A stretch of DNA of 64,000 bases from the NCBI RefSeq assembly GCF_000143415.4, contig NW_003314305.1, forward strand, positions 1,150,834-1,214,833, read 5' to 3'. This document shows positions 33,801 through 48,151 of the stretch, piece by piece (position 1 is the stretch's first letter; each line of letters opens with the position of its first letter). Source of the stretch: Selaginella moellendorffii (taxonomy: Eukaryota > Streptophyta > Lycopodiopsida > Selaginellales > Selaginellaceae). The translations under genes were made by a program, and so were the position numbers. Below the pieces are notes generated by a model, which saw only the letters and a program-made list of their open reading frames with translations, was not told where the DNA came from and searched no databases.

Positions 33801-34190
33801 ATTGCTCATCTTCCTTTCCACAATCTAGGACTTTATGACAATATTTTGGAACACTATGGCCCTACGCGAGCCTTATAGGTACTCTCCCCACCTTCTGCCT
33901 TTGGGTGCTCTAACCATGGATTTAAAGTAAGGTTTCGTTGAGCCACGCTAGATATCCAAGTAGGTAGTGCCATCTACGCTTGGACTAGGAGCATTAACCA
34001 TTTGATCTCCTGGGGGAATTAGAGCTGGCTCTTGAACACTTCACAAGCTTCCCCACTTATTTGTCCATATTCACTTTAACTTTGGACTCTTTAGTGGATA
34101 TATTATCACCTAACACATGGATATACACACTGGCCTTTCCTAGTCAAACTAATTCCACTAAAGTCCAACCCCCACACTCTCCCTACTATA
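30870..34190 (-). mobile_element. Degenerate Ty3/gypsy retrotransposon relic
   Basis: On the minus strand, 31079-30876 resembles the tail of pol (VLECIGKVVYQVWL, IHLVFYVSQFK). Near 31500-31400 is the integrase block that normally reads as TERVN-VVEDML. The rest up to 34190 is AT-rich, full of stops and only loosely retroelement-like. Frames on the plus strand at 32049-32252 and 32589-32792 look accidental. Confidence 0.5.
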
Positions 34191-34690
34191 CTTTTGGACC
34201 CTTGCATCCCCCCCACCCTAGGGGATGATCGCTTTCAACTTTCACCCCTTGACCTATATTAGTATTCGGACTTGGACCTGAACTTAGTCTTGCTCTCGAT
34301 CTCGGATCCAGTCTTAGCCTCCATCTCAGACTCCTTCTTTGACTCTTTGTCAGACTCCATCTTAGACTCCATCTTGAACTTGTTGTCAGACTCCATTTCA
34401 AATTACTTCTCGAACTCCATCTTGAATTCAGCCCCGACACTTCCATGTGTCACAATACTTGCCATGTGTTAGTCCCTCTTATGTCCTTTTGTAGAGACTC
34501 ATTCACTAATCATTTAATACTCGTTCCTCGAGCACTTCTTTAGGAATTCTAGTTTAGGAGTTGAAGCTTTTGGTTCAAACGTGTTACACTTATTGGGCTT
34601 TTGCTTTGGCTACTGCCACATGGCCTCCTTTTAGCTCCACTTTGGGGCTTAGAGATTTATATCTTACACCTATCTATAGGTTATATAGAG
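34180..34690 (-). repeat. LTR-like segment of the same family as 45.3-46.2 kb
   Basis: It shares a run of TGGAC/TCAGACTC-type repeats and a TATACTTTTGG segment with the reverse complement of 45340-45530. Its outer part (34430-34690) also matches the reverse complement of 35280-35520. Confidence 0.5.
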
Positions 34691-35520
34691 AGAGAAGCTA
34701 GAGGCCTTAACACTCATGAGCAAATAAACTAAAATTGTCGATAAGGTTTAGATAGATTATTGTAAATAGGCAGTTAGAATTGTTTACACAATAACACCCT
34801 TTATACAAAATAACAAACATCAAGAGAGAAATGTGGGTGATGTGACGAGTTTACAATAGCTACCCCATGACTAAAGATTTTATTATGCACATAAAGTGCT
34901 GAAGTCAGTCTACCTATATTGGCCCAAACACAAAGATCAATAAATGGATAATATCAAAGTCAGAGATAATGATATTTTAAAGACTAAATTATCATTGAAT
35001 AACTCTCAGATTAGAAAACAAAAGTATTCTAATTAAGTTATCATCTGATCAACTAGAATTAATGTATAGGAACCACTAAAATCATTAAAGGTTAAAATTA
35101 TAGTACTAACTATCCAAAAAATTTCAATAGCAAGTATATTATCAAGAGAACTCAATGATAAAGTTTAACTATCAATGATTGTAAATAGCATGCTAAATAA
35201 CTTATAAAAGATAGCTCAAAAAATACAGTATCATTAATTGACAAATAAAATACTCACAAATATATCACTTGAAAGAAAAAACAATCCCCACCTATTTGTG
35301 AGACATAAATCCTAGAGCCCCAAAAGTGGAGCCAAAAGGGTGCCACATGGTAATGGCTGAAGTGGAAGCCAAACAAGAGTAACACATTTGGACTAAAAAT
35401 GTTAACTTGAAATGCAACTCTCAATAAAGTGCTTAAGGAACAAATAATAAGTAAGTCTCTAGAAAAGGGACACAAGAGGACCAACACATGATACATGCAA
35501 GTGTCGAGATGTACATTACA
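34430..35520. repeat. Inverted repeat of diverged LTR-like arms
   Basis: 34430-34690 and the reverse complement of 35280-35520 align over about 250 bp. Shared landmarks are ATGTGTTAGTCC / ATGTGTTGGTCC, the CCACATGGC block and the TTTTAGCTCCACTTTGGGGC block. The 590 bp between them are AT-rich and hold no gene I can see. Confidence 0.6.
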
Positions 35521-35790
35521 TGCCACTGAAGCATGGATGAAAAATCAATATAACATGAAATGTAATAAAGAGCTGATGAGGGAGCTAGATATATTATTGC
35601 GAGATATAAATCCCTATGCTAAAGCCTTTAAGATGCTAAAAGACATAGAGGAAGAAATACAAAATACAAATACAGATGTAGATGGAAATCCAAGAATACA
35701 TGATGTAGTTATGTGAATTAAAGGAGAGAATACCATTGATCCGAGAAGGTATAATGCACCTATGTCAATAGTATTAAATCAATTCACAAT
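35495..35790 (+). mobile_element. Helitron replicase fragment
   Basis: The open frame 35495-35716 contains ELMRELDILLRDINPYAKAF, and after one stop comes DPRRYNAPMS. This matches the segment of Helitron helicase-like N domains with a conserved NPY...F stretch followed by RRYNAPT. The rest of the element is not visible. Directly after it, at 35790, comes a fragment of the TEBICHI pseudogene. Confidence 0.5.
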
Positions 35791-35873
35791 AAGAATTTTC
35801 TACTGGTCCTGAAATCGAGTCTTATCAGCCTGGGCATGTATCAAAACCTTGTTTCCAGATCTAAGATGTGACT
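35790..35873. repeat. Fragment copied from block B
   Basis: Matches about 23010-23105 (the CAATAAGAATTTT and CATGTATCAAAACCTTG segments) in the same orientation, and 53175-53250. It abuts the Helitron fragment. Confidence 0.65.
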
Positions 35874-36840
35874 TTTTATTTGAAAGAAGTCCAATATACT
35901 GGAAAGAAAGAAACGAGCCCTGCCCTCGTGCATATAATACTTTGTTTATGTTGCCGTTTTCACTGTGCTGGCCTTCTTTTCCGCAAGATATATAAGGATA
36001 CATATAACTCATTCTCTATCCACGTTCATTGCCATTTCTTCCTAGCATACTCTGGTGGTATGTGACTATAGTTCTTGCTGTGCACCACAGGGTGGGTATC
36101 AATCATGTGACTCAGAGGTATGTTGCAGCCAAGTATGGATATTGTGGAATTGGGGGATTTGTTTGGATGGATGTATGGCAGTTAAAACTAAAGAACTAAT
36201 ATAAGTATGATCTGCTCTTTATTATTAATATTGAAATTATCTGCTTATTACTGAAGTAGGAAATGAAATTAAAATGGCAGTGAAAGGTCACAGGTCAAAT
36301 TTCATTTTTTTTGATGGTCATATGTAATATATCCCTCTTTTCTTTGCAAATCTCCTCAGAAAACCAACTAGAACTCTCATAACGCACTTCAGAGAGAAAA
36401 TTTAATTCGACAAGTAAGTGATATATGTTGGTAGAGACATTGCATATATATATTCTACCTATGCCAAACATTTCCAGGCGTTTCGACTTTGATTTCTTTA
36501 GTTTGATATGAAAATGAATAAAATTATTCTCTTGGTCTTCATGGTTTTTCAAGTTTTCTCTCAATACTGCTATGGATACTACCGAATGATCATGAATATT
36601 GTTGCCCTTTATCAACAAGGTACTTACTGCCCAAACCTAGTCAAGCAAGTTCATGGAATCATGTTTTGAGGATTCGTTGTGACCAGATAAGTTTTACATA
36701 AAATATGGTATTCCCTACGAAATTACTTTCCACTACCTAGCACACAAAAAGCGAGAAACAAGACAAAAGAAAACTGGTCTTGTATTTCTTTGCTACAAAA
36801 GTATATTATTCTTCTGTGTTGTACATAACACTCTAAACGA
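35874..36840. other. AT-rich region without a recognised gene
   Basis: The minus-strand frame 36618-36295 (107 codons) is lysine-rich and not recognised. I see nothing else here apart from the 3' flank of the peptide gene. Confidence 0.4.
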
Positions 36841-37092
36841 TCACAATGGTGCCGGTGCACAAAGGATTACAGCGCAACTGGAATTGATCTCTTCAATTTC
36901 TTTCCGATCTTCCTTGCAGTACAGAGAGCTGCTTCCAATCACAGAGCAACATTTGCAAATGTTGTTGTAGCTTCCATCACTACCCTTCCTGCACTCAATT
37001 GGAAGCTGCTTGACACTTGATCTACAGCTCACCAAAGAAAACATCACAAGAAGAACAAGAAGAAACAAAAGAGCTTTCCTGAAATTGGCCAT
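36841..37092 (-). CDS. Secreted cysteine-rich peptide
   Basis: A single-exon frame of 83 residues. Residues 1-22 form a clear signal peptide: MANFRK followed by a long L/V/F core. The mature part has eight cysteines (23, 34, 46, 48, 49, 59, 73, 78), including a CKCC cluster, and a short APAPL end. Such peptides in plants act as extracellular signals or defence peptides. The spacing does not match a family I can name with confidence. A partial, altered copy of its 3' half lies at 37984-38095, which helps confirm the reading frame because the copy keeps the frame and most cysteines. Confidence 0.6.
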   Translation of the reverse strand: MANFRKALLFLLVLLVMFSLVSCRSSVKQLPIECRKGSDGSYNNICKCCSVIGSSSLYCKEDRKEIEEINSSCAVILCAPAPL

Positions 37093-37279
37093 ACCTAGTC
37101 AGATTCTGTACAAGCGCGAGCTGCTCCTCTTAAGTACACTGCAACAAATCAAGTGGAAGAGGCAAAGTCAAACACAAAATATATATACTGCCAGCACTCA
37201 CATGCAAAGCATTGACAAACTTGCAACTACAAAGTCAAATAAAATAATGCAACCAGAAATTTCCGTGAGGAGAATGTTC

Positions 37280-37760
37280 GCGCCTTATCCATCTTGTCTA
37301 GAGAAGCCACCTCCAATTTCTTCCTGCAACCATCCAACACTGTTATCCATGACACCGATCTCGCTCGAAATGGCATCGAGCTTCAACTCCGTTTTAAAGG
37401 CTTGTGCGAGGTTGCCAACTTGAGAAAGTTTTTCCACGGAGAAATTTGCATAGCCTGGTGGACACTTATGAAAATACGGCAGTGCGAGCGAGGCACAGTG
37501 AGTGTTTGATCTTCTCGCGAGGATGTGGTAAGCTCGACTGCTCTTATTTCTGGCTATGCTCCTCAAGGTGATACTGAAAAGGTTTTGTTCTGGTTTCACA
37601 GGAAAGCAGAGTAAAAAGAAAGGAGAAAAATGAGAAGAGAGAATGAAAGACGAAGGAATTCAAGCAAACGAGGTGACTTTGCTGTGTATTCTCACGGCTT
37701 GCAGTTGATCCACCGAGGTAAGAAACACTTTGAGGCAATGATCCAAAGTTTGGTGTCACT
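37280..37760 (+). pseudogene. PPR protein, heavily decayed
   Basis: Scattered PPR phrases on the plus strand in shifting frames: SVLKACARL, FHGEICIA, KYGSASEA, VFDLLAR, and a CVFSRLAVDPPR-like remnant, with many stops. It looks like a PLS-class gene in late decay. The minus-strand frame 37599-37285 is probably a shadow. Confidence 0.6.
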
Positions 37761-37787
37761 CCGAGCATAGAACACTTCCGGGCATGC

Positions 37788-37960
37788 TGGGACGAGCAAA
37801 CGCGCGGGAAGAGGCGGTACTGTCAATCCCAGAGTTTTCTCCATCTCTTGCAAAAAAGCTCGAGTCCCAGCTCTCCCCGGGCAGGGACAGCTGGGGGTCG
37901 AGCTTTCCTTCCAGCGCGTTTGCTCGTCCCATCGTTGCCATCTCTTGCAAGAAAGCTCTG
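37788..37960. repeat. Short inverted and direct repeats
   Basis: GGGACGAGCAAACGCGC at about 37788 is answered by its reverse complement at about 37914. CTCTTGCAAAAAAGCTC at about 37843 recurs as a direct repeat near 37940. The arrangement suggests local duplication and inversion. Confidence 0.6.
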
Positions 37961-37983
37961 GGAAATGCATGCTTCTCGAAATG

Positions 37984-38095
37984 GATCACAATGGTGCCGG
38001 TGCACAAACAGCGCAAGTGGAATTGATCTCTTCAATTTCTTTCCGATTTTCCTTGCAGTACTGAGAGCTGCTTCCAATCACAGAGCAACATTTGA
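37984..38095 (-). pseudogene. Partial copy of the cysteine-rich peptide gene
   Basis: Matches the last 37 or so codons of 36841-37092, from KCCSVIGSSS to the APAPL stop. It has a 6-base deletion near the C-terminus and a few substitutions. The signal peptide half is absent. Confidence 0.75.
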
Positions 38096-38174
38096 AACAA
38101 AGTTCATATAAAGCTGGAAGTTATTTTGTATATATACTAATTTTATTATAAATATGATTTAATATATGTGTTGT

Positions 38175-40212
<2,038 letters not shown>

Positions 40213-41450
40213 GTTAGAATGGGCTGTAAAGGGCGAAAACTCGTGACATTGTGACTTGACTCTGAAAGACTTGACTTAGCTTAACGTCTAGGTGGGCGTG
40301 ATAGTCTACACACGACATAGAATTTGTCCTCTTTTTCTTCCTTTTGCATTGGCTATTCTTGAGCTAGTTTAGTTCACTAATTACAACTCTAGAGGCTTTT
40401 ATATATTATAATTGCTGCCCATTAGCTCACGGCACCAAGGAGATGTTGCAAATGGATTCTCTAGCAAATCTTTCCTACTCCTAGCTCCTTGGCTGTGACA
40501 GAAATGGCACTCTTTCATACACTACTCTATTTTTAAATATGCTTAAGAATGCTGTTGGTTTGTGGTCTGCATGCCAAATTCTCCAACCTAGCTCATTCAA
40601 GAAGGTGATGAGCTCTTTTTTGCATTAAGGTTTACTTTTAGCCACTCCAACTCATTAGAGTCCCTCTCAAGACTTCCAACACACTTAAGATCATTGTGTT
40701 TTCATAGTCAATCGTGAGCAACTCTAAGATCCCTACACCTTAACCTTCATTTTGTTTATATAACCTATGAAAATTTTTCTTCGAGCATCCTTCCCATTAT
40801 TATCTCTAATTCTCCATAATCTTTATTGGCTTGAGTATGCTAATTTTTGCACCATATTCTCTTAAAACAGCTATTTAACTTATAGAAAAAAAAACTCCAC
40901 CTCTATACCTCCAACTTTAGAATTGAATTGAATATAATTTAATTCAGATATCTACTTTATCATTCTTTCTTCCATACTAAGATTCCCTTTCCCTTTGATG
41001 AAATTCCAACCTTTCTAATGTATGTTCCTCCTTTATAATCCTTGAATCATATTCTATGTTTTGTTGTTGATATTATAAAATATTGGTGTAAGAAAGGTGG
41101 TAGATTTAAATAACCATTGTTGAATGCATATGAGAAATAATTTTAAATGGTGGAAATCAAGGTTAGAGGGTATGTGTAAATGTGATAGTTATATAGCAAA
41201 TCAGTGGTGGAAGATAAAATTTATGATACAGTGGAGTGGGTGGATAATAGAATGAATATAAGATATAAAGGATTTAGTTTAACTTGTTTTTATTTTTTGA
41301 CTTCAAATATTAGGTCATACAAAAAAGGTGGTGGTAGAATAGTAAAGTGGTAATGGTAGAAGTATAAGGGGATGATTTTTATATATATATACACCTTGTA
41401 TATATGTACTATATGTTATACACAATAGGGGTATTGGTCAAATCAAATTT
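40213..41450. other. AT-rich region without a recognised gene
   Basis: Upstream of the receptor kinase the DNA becomes AT-rich. I see no coding or RNA gene, only probable retroelement debris. Confidence 0.5.
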
Positions 41451-41459
41451 GTGTCAACA

Positions 41460-42130
41460 TATACTCAAAATGATTATAACAAATGTGAAAGGTTATTTTC
41501 CACTCATCCCCTTTTGAATATGAATGTATAAGCACCACGTAAATCAATTTTAGTGAAGAAGTAGTCCTTGGAGAGCCATTCTAACATTTTAAAGATTAAT
41601 GAAAGTGAATATCAATTGGTTATTTAGGCTATAGTAATCCATCACCAAAGAAAGAGATTTGTCCTTCTTGAACACAAAGAAGATAGGTGCATTATTAGAT
41701 TTAAAGAATGCTGAACAAACCTTTAGAAAGATTCTCTTTGATATATCTATGTAATATTTCCAACTCCATTGGTGAAATGAGACCAAATGATGGTGATTTC
41801 TCCTCCACAAGATTAATGAAACAATCATAAAGTTAATATAGTGGTAAAATGTTATCTCTTCTATTGTTGAAAACATCCTCAAAGGTGGCATATTTAGAGG
41901 GAGGAGTGGATTTGATCTTAATAGATGAAGTTAACATTGGATGAATAACAATTATGAAGATGGAATCAAGATCTTGATGATTAACCTCTCAAAAATTATG
42001 CAAAGAAATGTGAGAAATTAAAATTGGAGAAGTATAAAATTTAGAGAAGGGTGTCTAGTCAATATTATACCACTTTTAATCCATTATTGAAGTGAACACT
42101 AGTTCAAACTAAGGAAGACTGAGAATAATG
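41460..42130 (-). pseudogene. Ty3/gypsy reverse transcriptase relic
   Basis: The minus-strand frame 41891-41589 includes APIFFVFKKDKSLSLVMDYY, which matches the family block of the type SP-FVKKKDGSLR-CVDYR-LN. Further on, near 41480-41570, pieces like FTKIDLRGAY fit the next block. Many substitutions and stops show a very old copy. Confidence 0.6.
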
Positions 42131-45100
42131 AAGGTCTTCAGAATAAAGATAACATTGAAGAAGATCTTGCAATGAGTCTCAAATACTGTCACTTTCACTT
42201 ATATGACAAATCTATAAAAGACTTATTGACCGTCCACTATTTAAGCACAAGCTAGACTTTGTGTTAGTGGAAGGAAAATGCTATGAGAAAATGTAAATTT
42301 CTAGTCAATGAAATTTGCATTGGCATCACTATAACCTAAAACTTGAAAAAAGTAGTTAGACTTAGTGAACTGAAAGTGAGTATTAATTTAAAAAGGCTTG
42401 AAGGTCTTTGAAGAAAGAATGGAGCCAAAATGAGGAAAAGAAGATGACTTATCCAATTAAATAACCACTAATTGGATTAGATGTTTTCATTTTCCAATGT
42501 TATATCCACCATATATGCCTAAGGGCAAGAGAAGGTAAGGATATTGCTCCCAGAAATGGTTTGCACTACCACAATAAAGGTGATTTTTGATTTAGTGTCA
42601 TCATTCAATCTTATAAAGATACTGTTAATATATAATTCTAATCTCTATTGGAACTACATTTTGCTTATGTGTTAGTTATTTTAAGACTATGGCTGCTGAA
42701 TTTTATAATTTTTCTTTATAATTTAACACTTTCATTTTTATATTGCTTCAACTGGTTTTCATTAAACTGTCTAAGTTTTTTGGCTTTCCATACTGTATCA
42801 AGAAAGCTTATGTTAATGCATCTTAATTTGCTTATATATCCCTACTTTGTCAGTTATACCACTTCATTGTTGCATCATCCATGAATATTAAAAATAACTC
42901 TAGCCATGTCATTAGTGTTTAATCTTCACTTAAGAGGCAAACTCTCTTATAAAATCTGCGATATCTTTCAGTATTTTTGCTTTGAGATTTGTGGAAAACT
43001 AAATTTCCACTATTTTCTCTACTTTAAAATTTCTTTATCAAACTTTTTATGATAAATTATAAGTTACTAATACTTTCTACTACCAACTTGAGTTAGTGAA
43101 TCTTCTTCAAAATTGTCTCTCTTTACAATATATTTGATTTTAAAAGAATGAAATTCTTGCTTCAATTCCTAAAATTATTTTGATATAAATGCTAAACTTT
43201 ATTTTTTGAACTTCCAACTCCTATTTACTTGATTTACAATCAATTTAGAACTTAGTTCTTAATACTTTTATTTCCTTCAATTCTTGAATTAACTTACTTA
43301 GCTTGATTGCAAGTGTGGGTATTTATAATAGCTTCTCCAATATCTATTTTATTTTCTGATTAGTGACAAGAACTTTAATATTAACTACTTTTTTTTTTAA
43401 CTTGAACACTCTATCAACATTCACTTGCCACATTGACAATTATAATTAAATCTCTCGCAAGCTATATAAAAGAATGATTTTAAAATTGTACATAAAGCAT
43501 TAAGCTTTAAAGAAAAAAATAAATCCACTGGGAGATTTTCGTTATTAATTTTCTTGGTTGTAAAGTAAAATATTATTATAGCAGTGTGCATCTTTAAATA
43601 TGACTCCATTAGAAAGATGTTAAATTTGTAACTAAGTTTTTCTCACTTCATGATGCCTTTTGAGAATATTGGTAATAACTAAAAGAATTTCAAAGTCAAA
43701 TTCTTTGTATCCCTAAGCTTGAATAATACAAATTAAATTATCAAGTGCAATGTGGTGAGGATCTTAGAAATAAAATTTCAATATATAATTTTGAATAGGC
43801 TAAGGCAATAAACTCATTCCAAAATCAATAATTGTATACTGTTCGTCAAAGTTTGGAAAATGTTATTGTTCTTTGAAGACTTTCACTAGTTTGCCAGGAG
43901 ATTCATCGCTATCACTTATATGTTTAGTTTATATCTCTTATGAAGATACTTCTCTGTCTATCATTGTTTTGAGTATCTTCCTCACAAGCTAAAAACTTTA
44001 ATCCTCGTTACTTATATGGGTGATTGAGAAAGTGTTTTTAGATATTTATAAAGTGAGATAGTGGGATGAAACTTGACTCTTGGACTTTACTTATGAGTGG
44101 ATATCTTTTCTTTATCAAAACTTTTGAAAGACTAAGGTTGTCTCATAAAGTTTTTAGTGAAAATGAAATTGGGATAATTATAGAATGAGAACTTTTATAT
44201 GCTCAATAAAGAAGTGAAGCTTTCTACAGATTGAGCAAAGAACTCTCACTTGTAGCTCATTAGGAAGATGAAAGAAACTTGACTACAAATTATGATTTGG
44301 TGGAATTGATGAATTAAAATAACACTTTGATCAAACTCTACTTAACCATTCATTTTTCATTACTTTTAGGAATATAGAAGAGGAAAGTAAATGAGAGAAC
44401 TAGAAATTAGAAAAGAAGAAGAAAACTTAAAATATTTCTATCATAACCACATAAAAAATGATGAGGGAGGAAAGAAAACTTTAAACTTTATTTCTTTAAT
44501 ACAAGACTCTAGATGATCCCCTCTATAATCTACACCTCATACTCTTCTAGATGCTCTCTAAGATCCATTGGTGGTTATTGTATGATCATCAGGTAGTATT
44601 TATTTAAGGAAATCTTTGCTATGTGTTTTTTTAGGGGGATTTTGAGGAGTGGTGATATGATTAAGAGTAGATCTTTTAGTGAAAGAGTCAACAATGATCC
44701 TATCAATTCTTCAACCCTCTCTCCATGGCATCATAAGGTCATTGTATGCAAACGGTAGTTAATAGTAGAGTTTTGTGGCTTGAGAGAAAAAGAGAGCATA
44801 AGGTGTTGTAAATGTGATTTTAGTTATGGAAAGATATTTGTTGGATAATCCTTATAAATATTCTTTCTTTATTGCCACAATGGCAAGAAATCATTACTAT
44901 TAATTCCTTTTATTAGCCCCTTTTATCCAAGTTTTAGTAAATTGGGTTTAGCACCTGTATTTAGCTAGATAAATATAAAGTAAGAACTCTTATGTGTTTT
45001 TGGTTGAATATATTTGCTCTAGCTTTTAGTTATTTTTGCTATATTTTGCACTAATTTAGCAAAAATCCTTGTGTATTAAGTTTAGTCCCTCAATATCACA

Positions 45101-45300
45101 ATAATATGATAAGTTATTGTGTTTGCTAAACACCTTTTCTATCATGCCTCATGTGTTGGTTTTATTTTGGTTCTACATACTATTTATACTAAATGTTTAG
45201 ATTTGTAAGTGGGGCATATTAACAAAATGTAAAGTGTGTCTTAAACACCATAATATTGTTCTTATGTCTCGATTCACAATCTAGTACCTATAAGGAACCA
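42131..45300. other. AT-rich region, no gene recognised
   Basis: About 3 kb of very AT-rich DNA. The frames at 42648-42884 (plus) and 43609-43421 (minus) are short and of low complexity. Probably degenerate transposon sequence. Confidence 0.5.
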
Positions 45301-45329
45301 ACTCCCCAAGGTGTCATAAGCTAAAGGAT

Positions 45330-46245
45330 CCCTGAAACCATGACTAGAATGATAAAGAGTTCATTAGATAAGACCAAGTTTGAGATGGAGTTCGAGACTA
45401 AGTTTGAGATCCAAGATCAAGTCCGAAACCGAGTCCGAATACTAATGCAGTTGTGGGGTGAAAGCCCAAAGCAATTGTCTCCCAAAGGGGGGTGGGAGCT
45501 ACGCTACAAGGGGTTCCAAAAGTATAATATGGATAGTTGAGGTCTAGGAACCAATCTTGAAGTAACTTTTCAATAGTGCTTCCAAATTGACTTGAGGTTG
45601 AGGTTAGGGGTTAAGGGCCTTGGGTGGGAGTGAGTATAAATTCGGGTGGTGCTAGAGAAGCCACTCAAGGAAATGCTCAAAAACAACTCCCACTCTTGGA
45701 AGGGAAATTAATTGTGGTGCTCCTAGCTCATATGAAATGGTGCTTCACTTGAGTACTATATAGTTTATTAATCCTCACTCCTTCCTAAGGGCTTGAACCT
45801 TCCCTTTGGGATGGAAGTGGGGGAGTATGGGTACCTATACCGGGCTATTAAGCCACAGTGTTTCCCTAGGGTCTCGAAATAAAAAATGCATTAAAGACTT
45901 AGGATTTAGAGGGTCTTATAATTAAGTTTTGTTGTACCAAGGGATGTTAAAAACCTGAAAGCTTTATGTGTTTGGTTACTTGTGCTTATGGGGAGGGTAG
46001 CCAAACTTTAAGTCCAACCTAACATGGGGAGGGGAATTAAGAAGAGATTTGGGAATCTATGGACAGATGGTTAACACTTTATTGCTCATGCAATAGTGAG
46101 TAGCTGAATCCAAATAAGATCAAGTAGAAGTTGGTACATTAGGTGGGAACCTTGGCAAGGGAACTTAATTAAGGCCAAAGCAATAGTGGTTAGATAGACA
46201 AGGTAAATTGGCAAATTGAAAATGAAAAAATTATGGCTTATAATT
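45330..46245 (+). repeat. LTR-like arm with degenerate primer binding site
   Basis: The arm ends near 46245 and is followed by TTTAGTATTAGAGCC, which resembles the plant initiator-Met primer binding site TGGTATCAGAGC. Its reverse complement occurs at about 47145-47900, and part of it at 34180-34450. The arm contains the GGGGTTCCAAAAGTATA block and the GTACCAAGGGATGTTA block. Confidence 0.6.
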
Positions 46246-46329
46246 TAGTATTAGAGCCTTTTCCTTAGTTCTAATGAAGGATAGAGGCAGATTGCTAAAA
46301 GATTGCTAAGGCAGGGTATAAGTAGACTA

Positions 46330-47150
46330 AAGTAGAGATAGAACCTTTGGTTGAACAAGAAGCTATAGATGAAGAATCCTTGCATGAGGAGGACTCCAGT
46401 GAGGAAACTTCCAAACATGAGTCTAGTGGTGAGGTTCAGTTGTCCAAGGCTCGATTGGACACTTTAGAAGGACAAGTGGCACAAACAAATGCCTTGCTAA
46501 AGACCCTCATATGCAAGCTAAAGTATAATAAGAAGTGGAAGAAAAGATAAAAGACTGTAGATGTGGGCAATACAAAAGGTATGGACCCTTTGGCGAGGAT
46601 TGAGGCAGAATCAAACAAGGTTAAACAAACTGAAGTAAAATCAATCCCTCAAGTAGTTCCCAAGTACAAACTAAAGCCCCTATTGATCTTCAAAAGGAGT
46701 AAATGACTATAAGGTGGTAGAGGATTAGTTTTACAACATGGAGGATTACTTCCAAGCGTTGTAATTATTAAACTCAGAAAAAGTCCCATATATAAAACCA
46801 TACTTAACAAATAATATTAAGTCTTGGTGGAGAATGATAAATGCCAATGAAGGATCGGTGGCCACTTGAAAAGTGATGAAGGTGAGGATCTCTACAACTT
46901 ATGTCCTTCCAAATGCTACTCTGTATCTAAGGGATGAGTTGAGTAGGCTAAAGTAGACAGAAACTATTCAAGAGTATATGAATGCATTTATGGCTAAAAG
47001 GATCCTTGTCATAAATATGGGTGAGATGGATGTGTTCTATGCCTTCATATTAGGCTTGCAGACTTGGGTTCGAAGTGAGGTGATGCACTAGAATCTGACC
47101 AACTACAAGGAAGCATTAGATATCGCTATTAAGGTACATGTAAGCCACAA
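46330..47150 (+). pseudogene. Ty3/gypsy gag relic
   Basis: The frame 46347-46550 holds a charged N-terminal segment with a predicted coiled coil (LSKARLDTLEGQVAQTNALL). From 46736 the gag core follows with stops: MEDYFQAL, a SWWRMI block, LRDELSRLK, ETIQEYMNAFMA, and AFILGLQTWVRSEV. These match the retrotransposon gag family in order. It lacks pol. Confidence 0.65.
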
Positions 47151-47900
47151 ATTTTTCTTTTCCAATTTGCCAGTTTACCTTGTCTATCCGTCCAACACTG
47201 CCTTGGCTTTTGCTAAGTTCCCTCGCCAAGATTCTTGCCTATGGTACCAACTCCTACTTGGTCCTACTTGGTTTTAGCTACTCACTGCACGAGCAATGGA
47301 GTGTTAGCCATCCATCCACGGATTCCCAAATCACTCTCAATCCCCCTCCCCGGGTTAGACTGGACTTAAGGTTCGGCTACACTCCTCGCAAGCACAAGTA
47401 GCCAAGCACACCAAGCTTCCAGGTTCCTAACATCCCTTGGTACCACAAGACTTGATTATGGGACCTTCTAAATCCCAAGTCTTGGGTGCAACACTTGCTT
47501 CGGGACGCCGGGGCGAAACACCGTGGCCTAGCGGCCCGGTATGGGTACCTCTACCCCCCCACTTCCATCCCGAAGGGAAGGTCCAAGCCCCTAGGAAGGG
47601 CGAGGACCAATGAGCCGCATGGTACTCAAGTGGGGCACCACTCCACATGAGCCGGGAGCACCGCAGTCGGTTTCCCTTTCGGGAGTGGGAGCTGCTCTTG
47701 AGCACTTCTTTGGATGGCCCCTCTAGCACCAACCGAGTCCATGCTCACTCCCACCCAAGGCCCCTTGGTCCCAATCTCAACCTCAAGTCAGTTTGGAAGC
47801 CCCACTAGAGAGTTCCTTCAAAATTGGTTCCTGGACCTCACTATCCCTACTATACTTTTGGAACCCCCTGCAGCGCCCCCCTCCACTTAGCGGTGTGCCT
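47145..47900 (-). repeat. LTR-like arm, inverted relative to 45.3-46.2 kb
   Basis: The reverse complement aligns with about 45480-46245, including the leader next to the primer binding site. Base composition is more GC-rich than the left arm, so one of the two has decayed faster. The gag relic sits between the two inverted arms. Confidence 0.65.
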
Positions 47901-48151
47901 AAGTTAGCCTCCCCGGCCAAGAGCCCATGACAACGAAATATAGGTGTCTCTATATTCCTCACCTCACCACGCCCTGCCGCTCTGGACAGTGGACGATGAA
48001 CAAAGCGCATTGGCATTTCTCTCCGAGGTCTAGTTTTGGAAAGAAGATAATCGCGATCTAGATGGGTTCTTCATTTCCCTCTTTTCTTGTCATGATACAG
48101 TCAAGTTTACACTACACTTCTGCTCGTTTGCCAATTTTTTGCGAGTTCTTA

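Noticed and set aside
34186-34446. Frame rich in Arg/Ser/Trp (RWSLRWSL-type repeats)
   Set aside because: Comes from a simple repeat inside an LTR-like segment shared with 45.3 kb.
42648-42884. Hydrophobic plus-strand frame that could suggest a membrane protein
   Set aside because: AT-rich codons give Phe/Leu/Tyr by chance; no start context, no family match, no conservation within the window.
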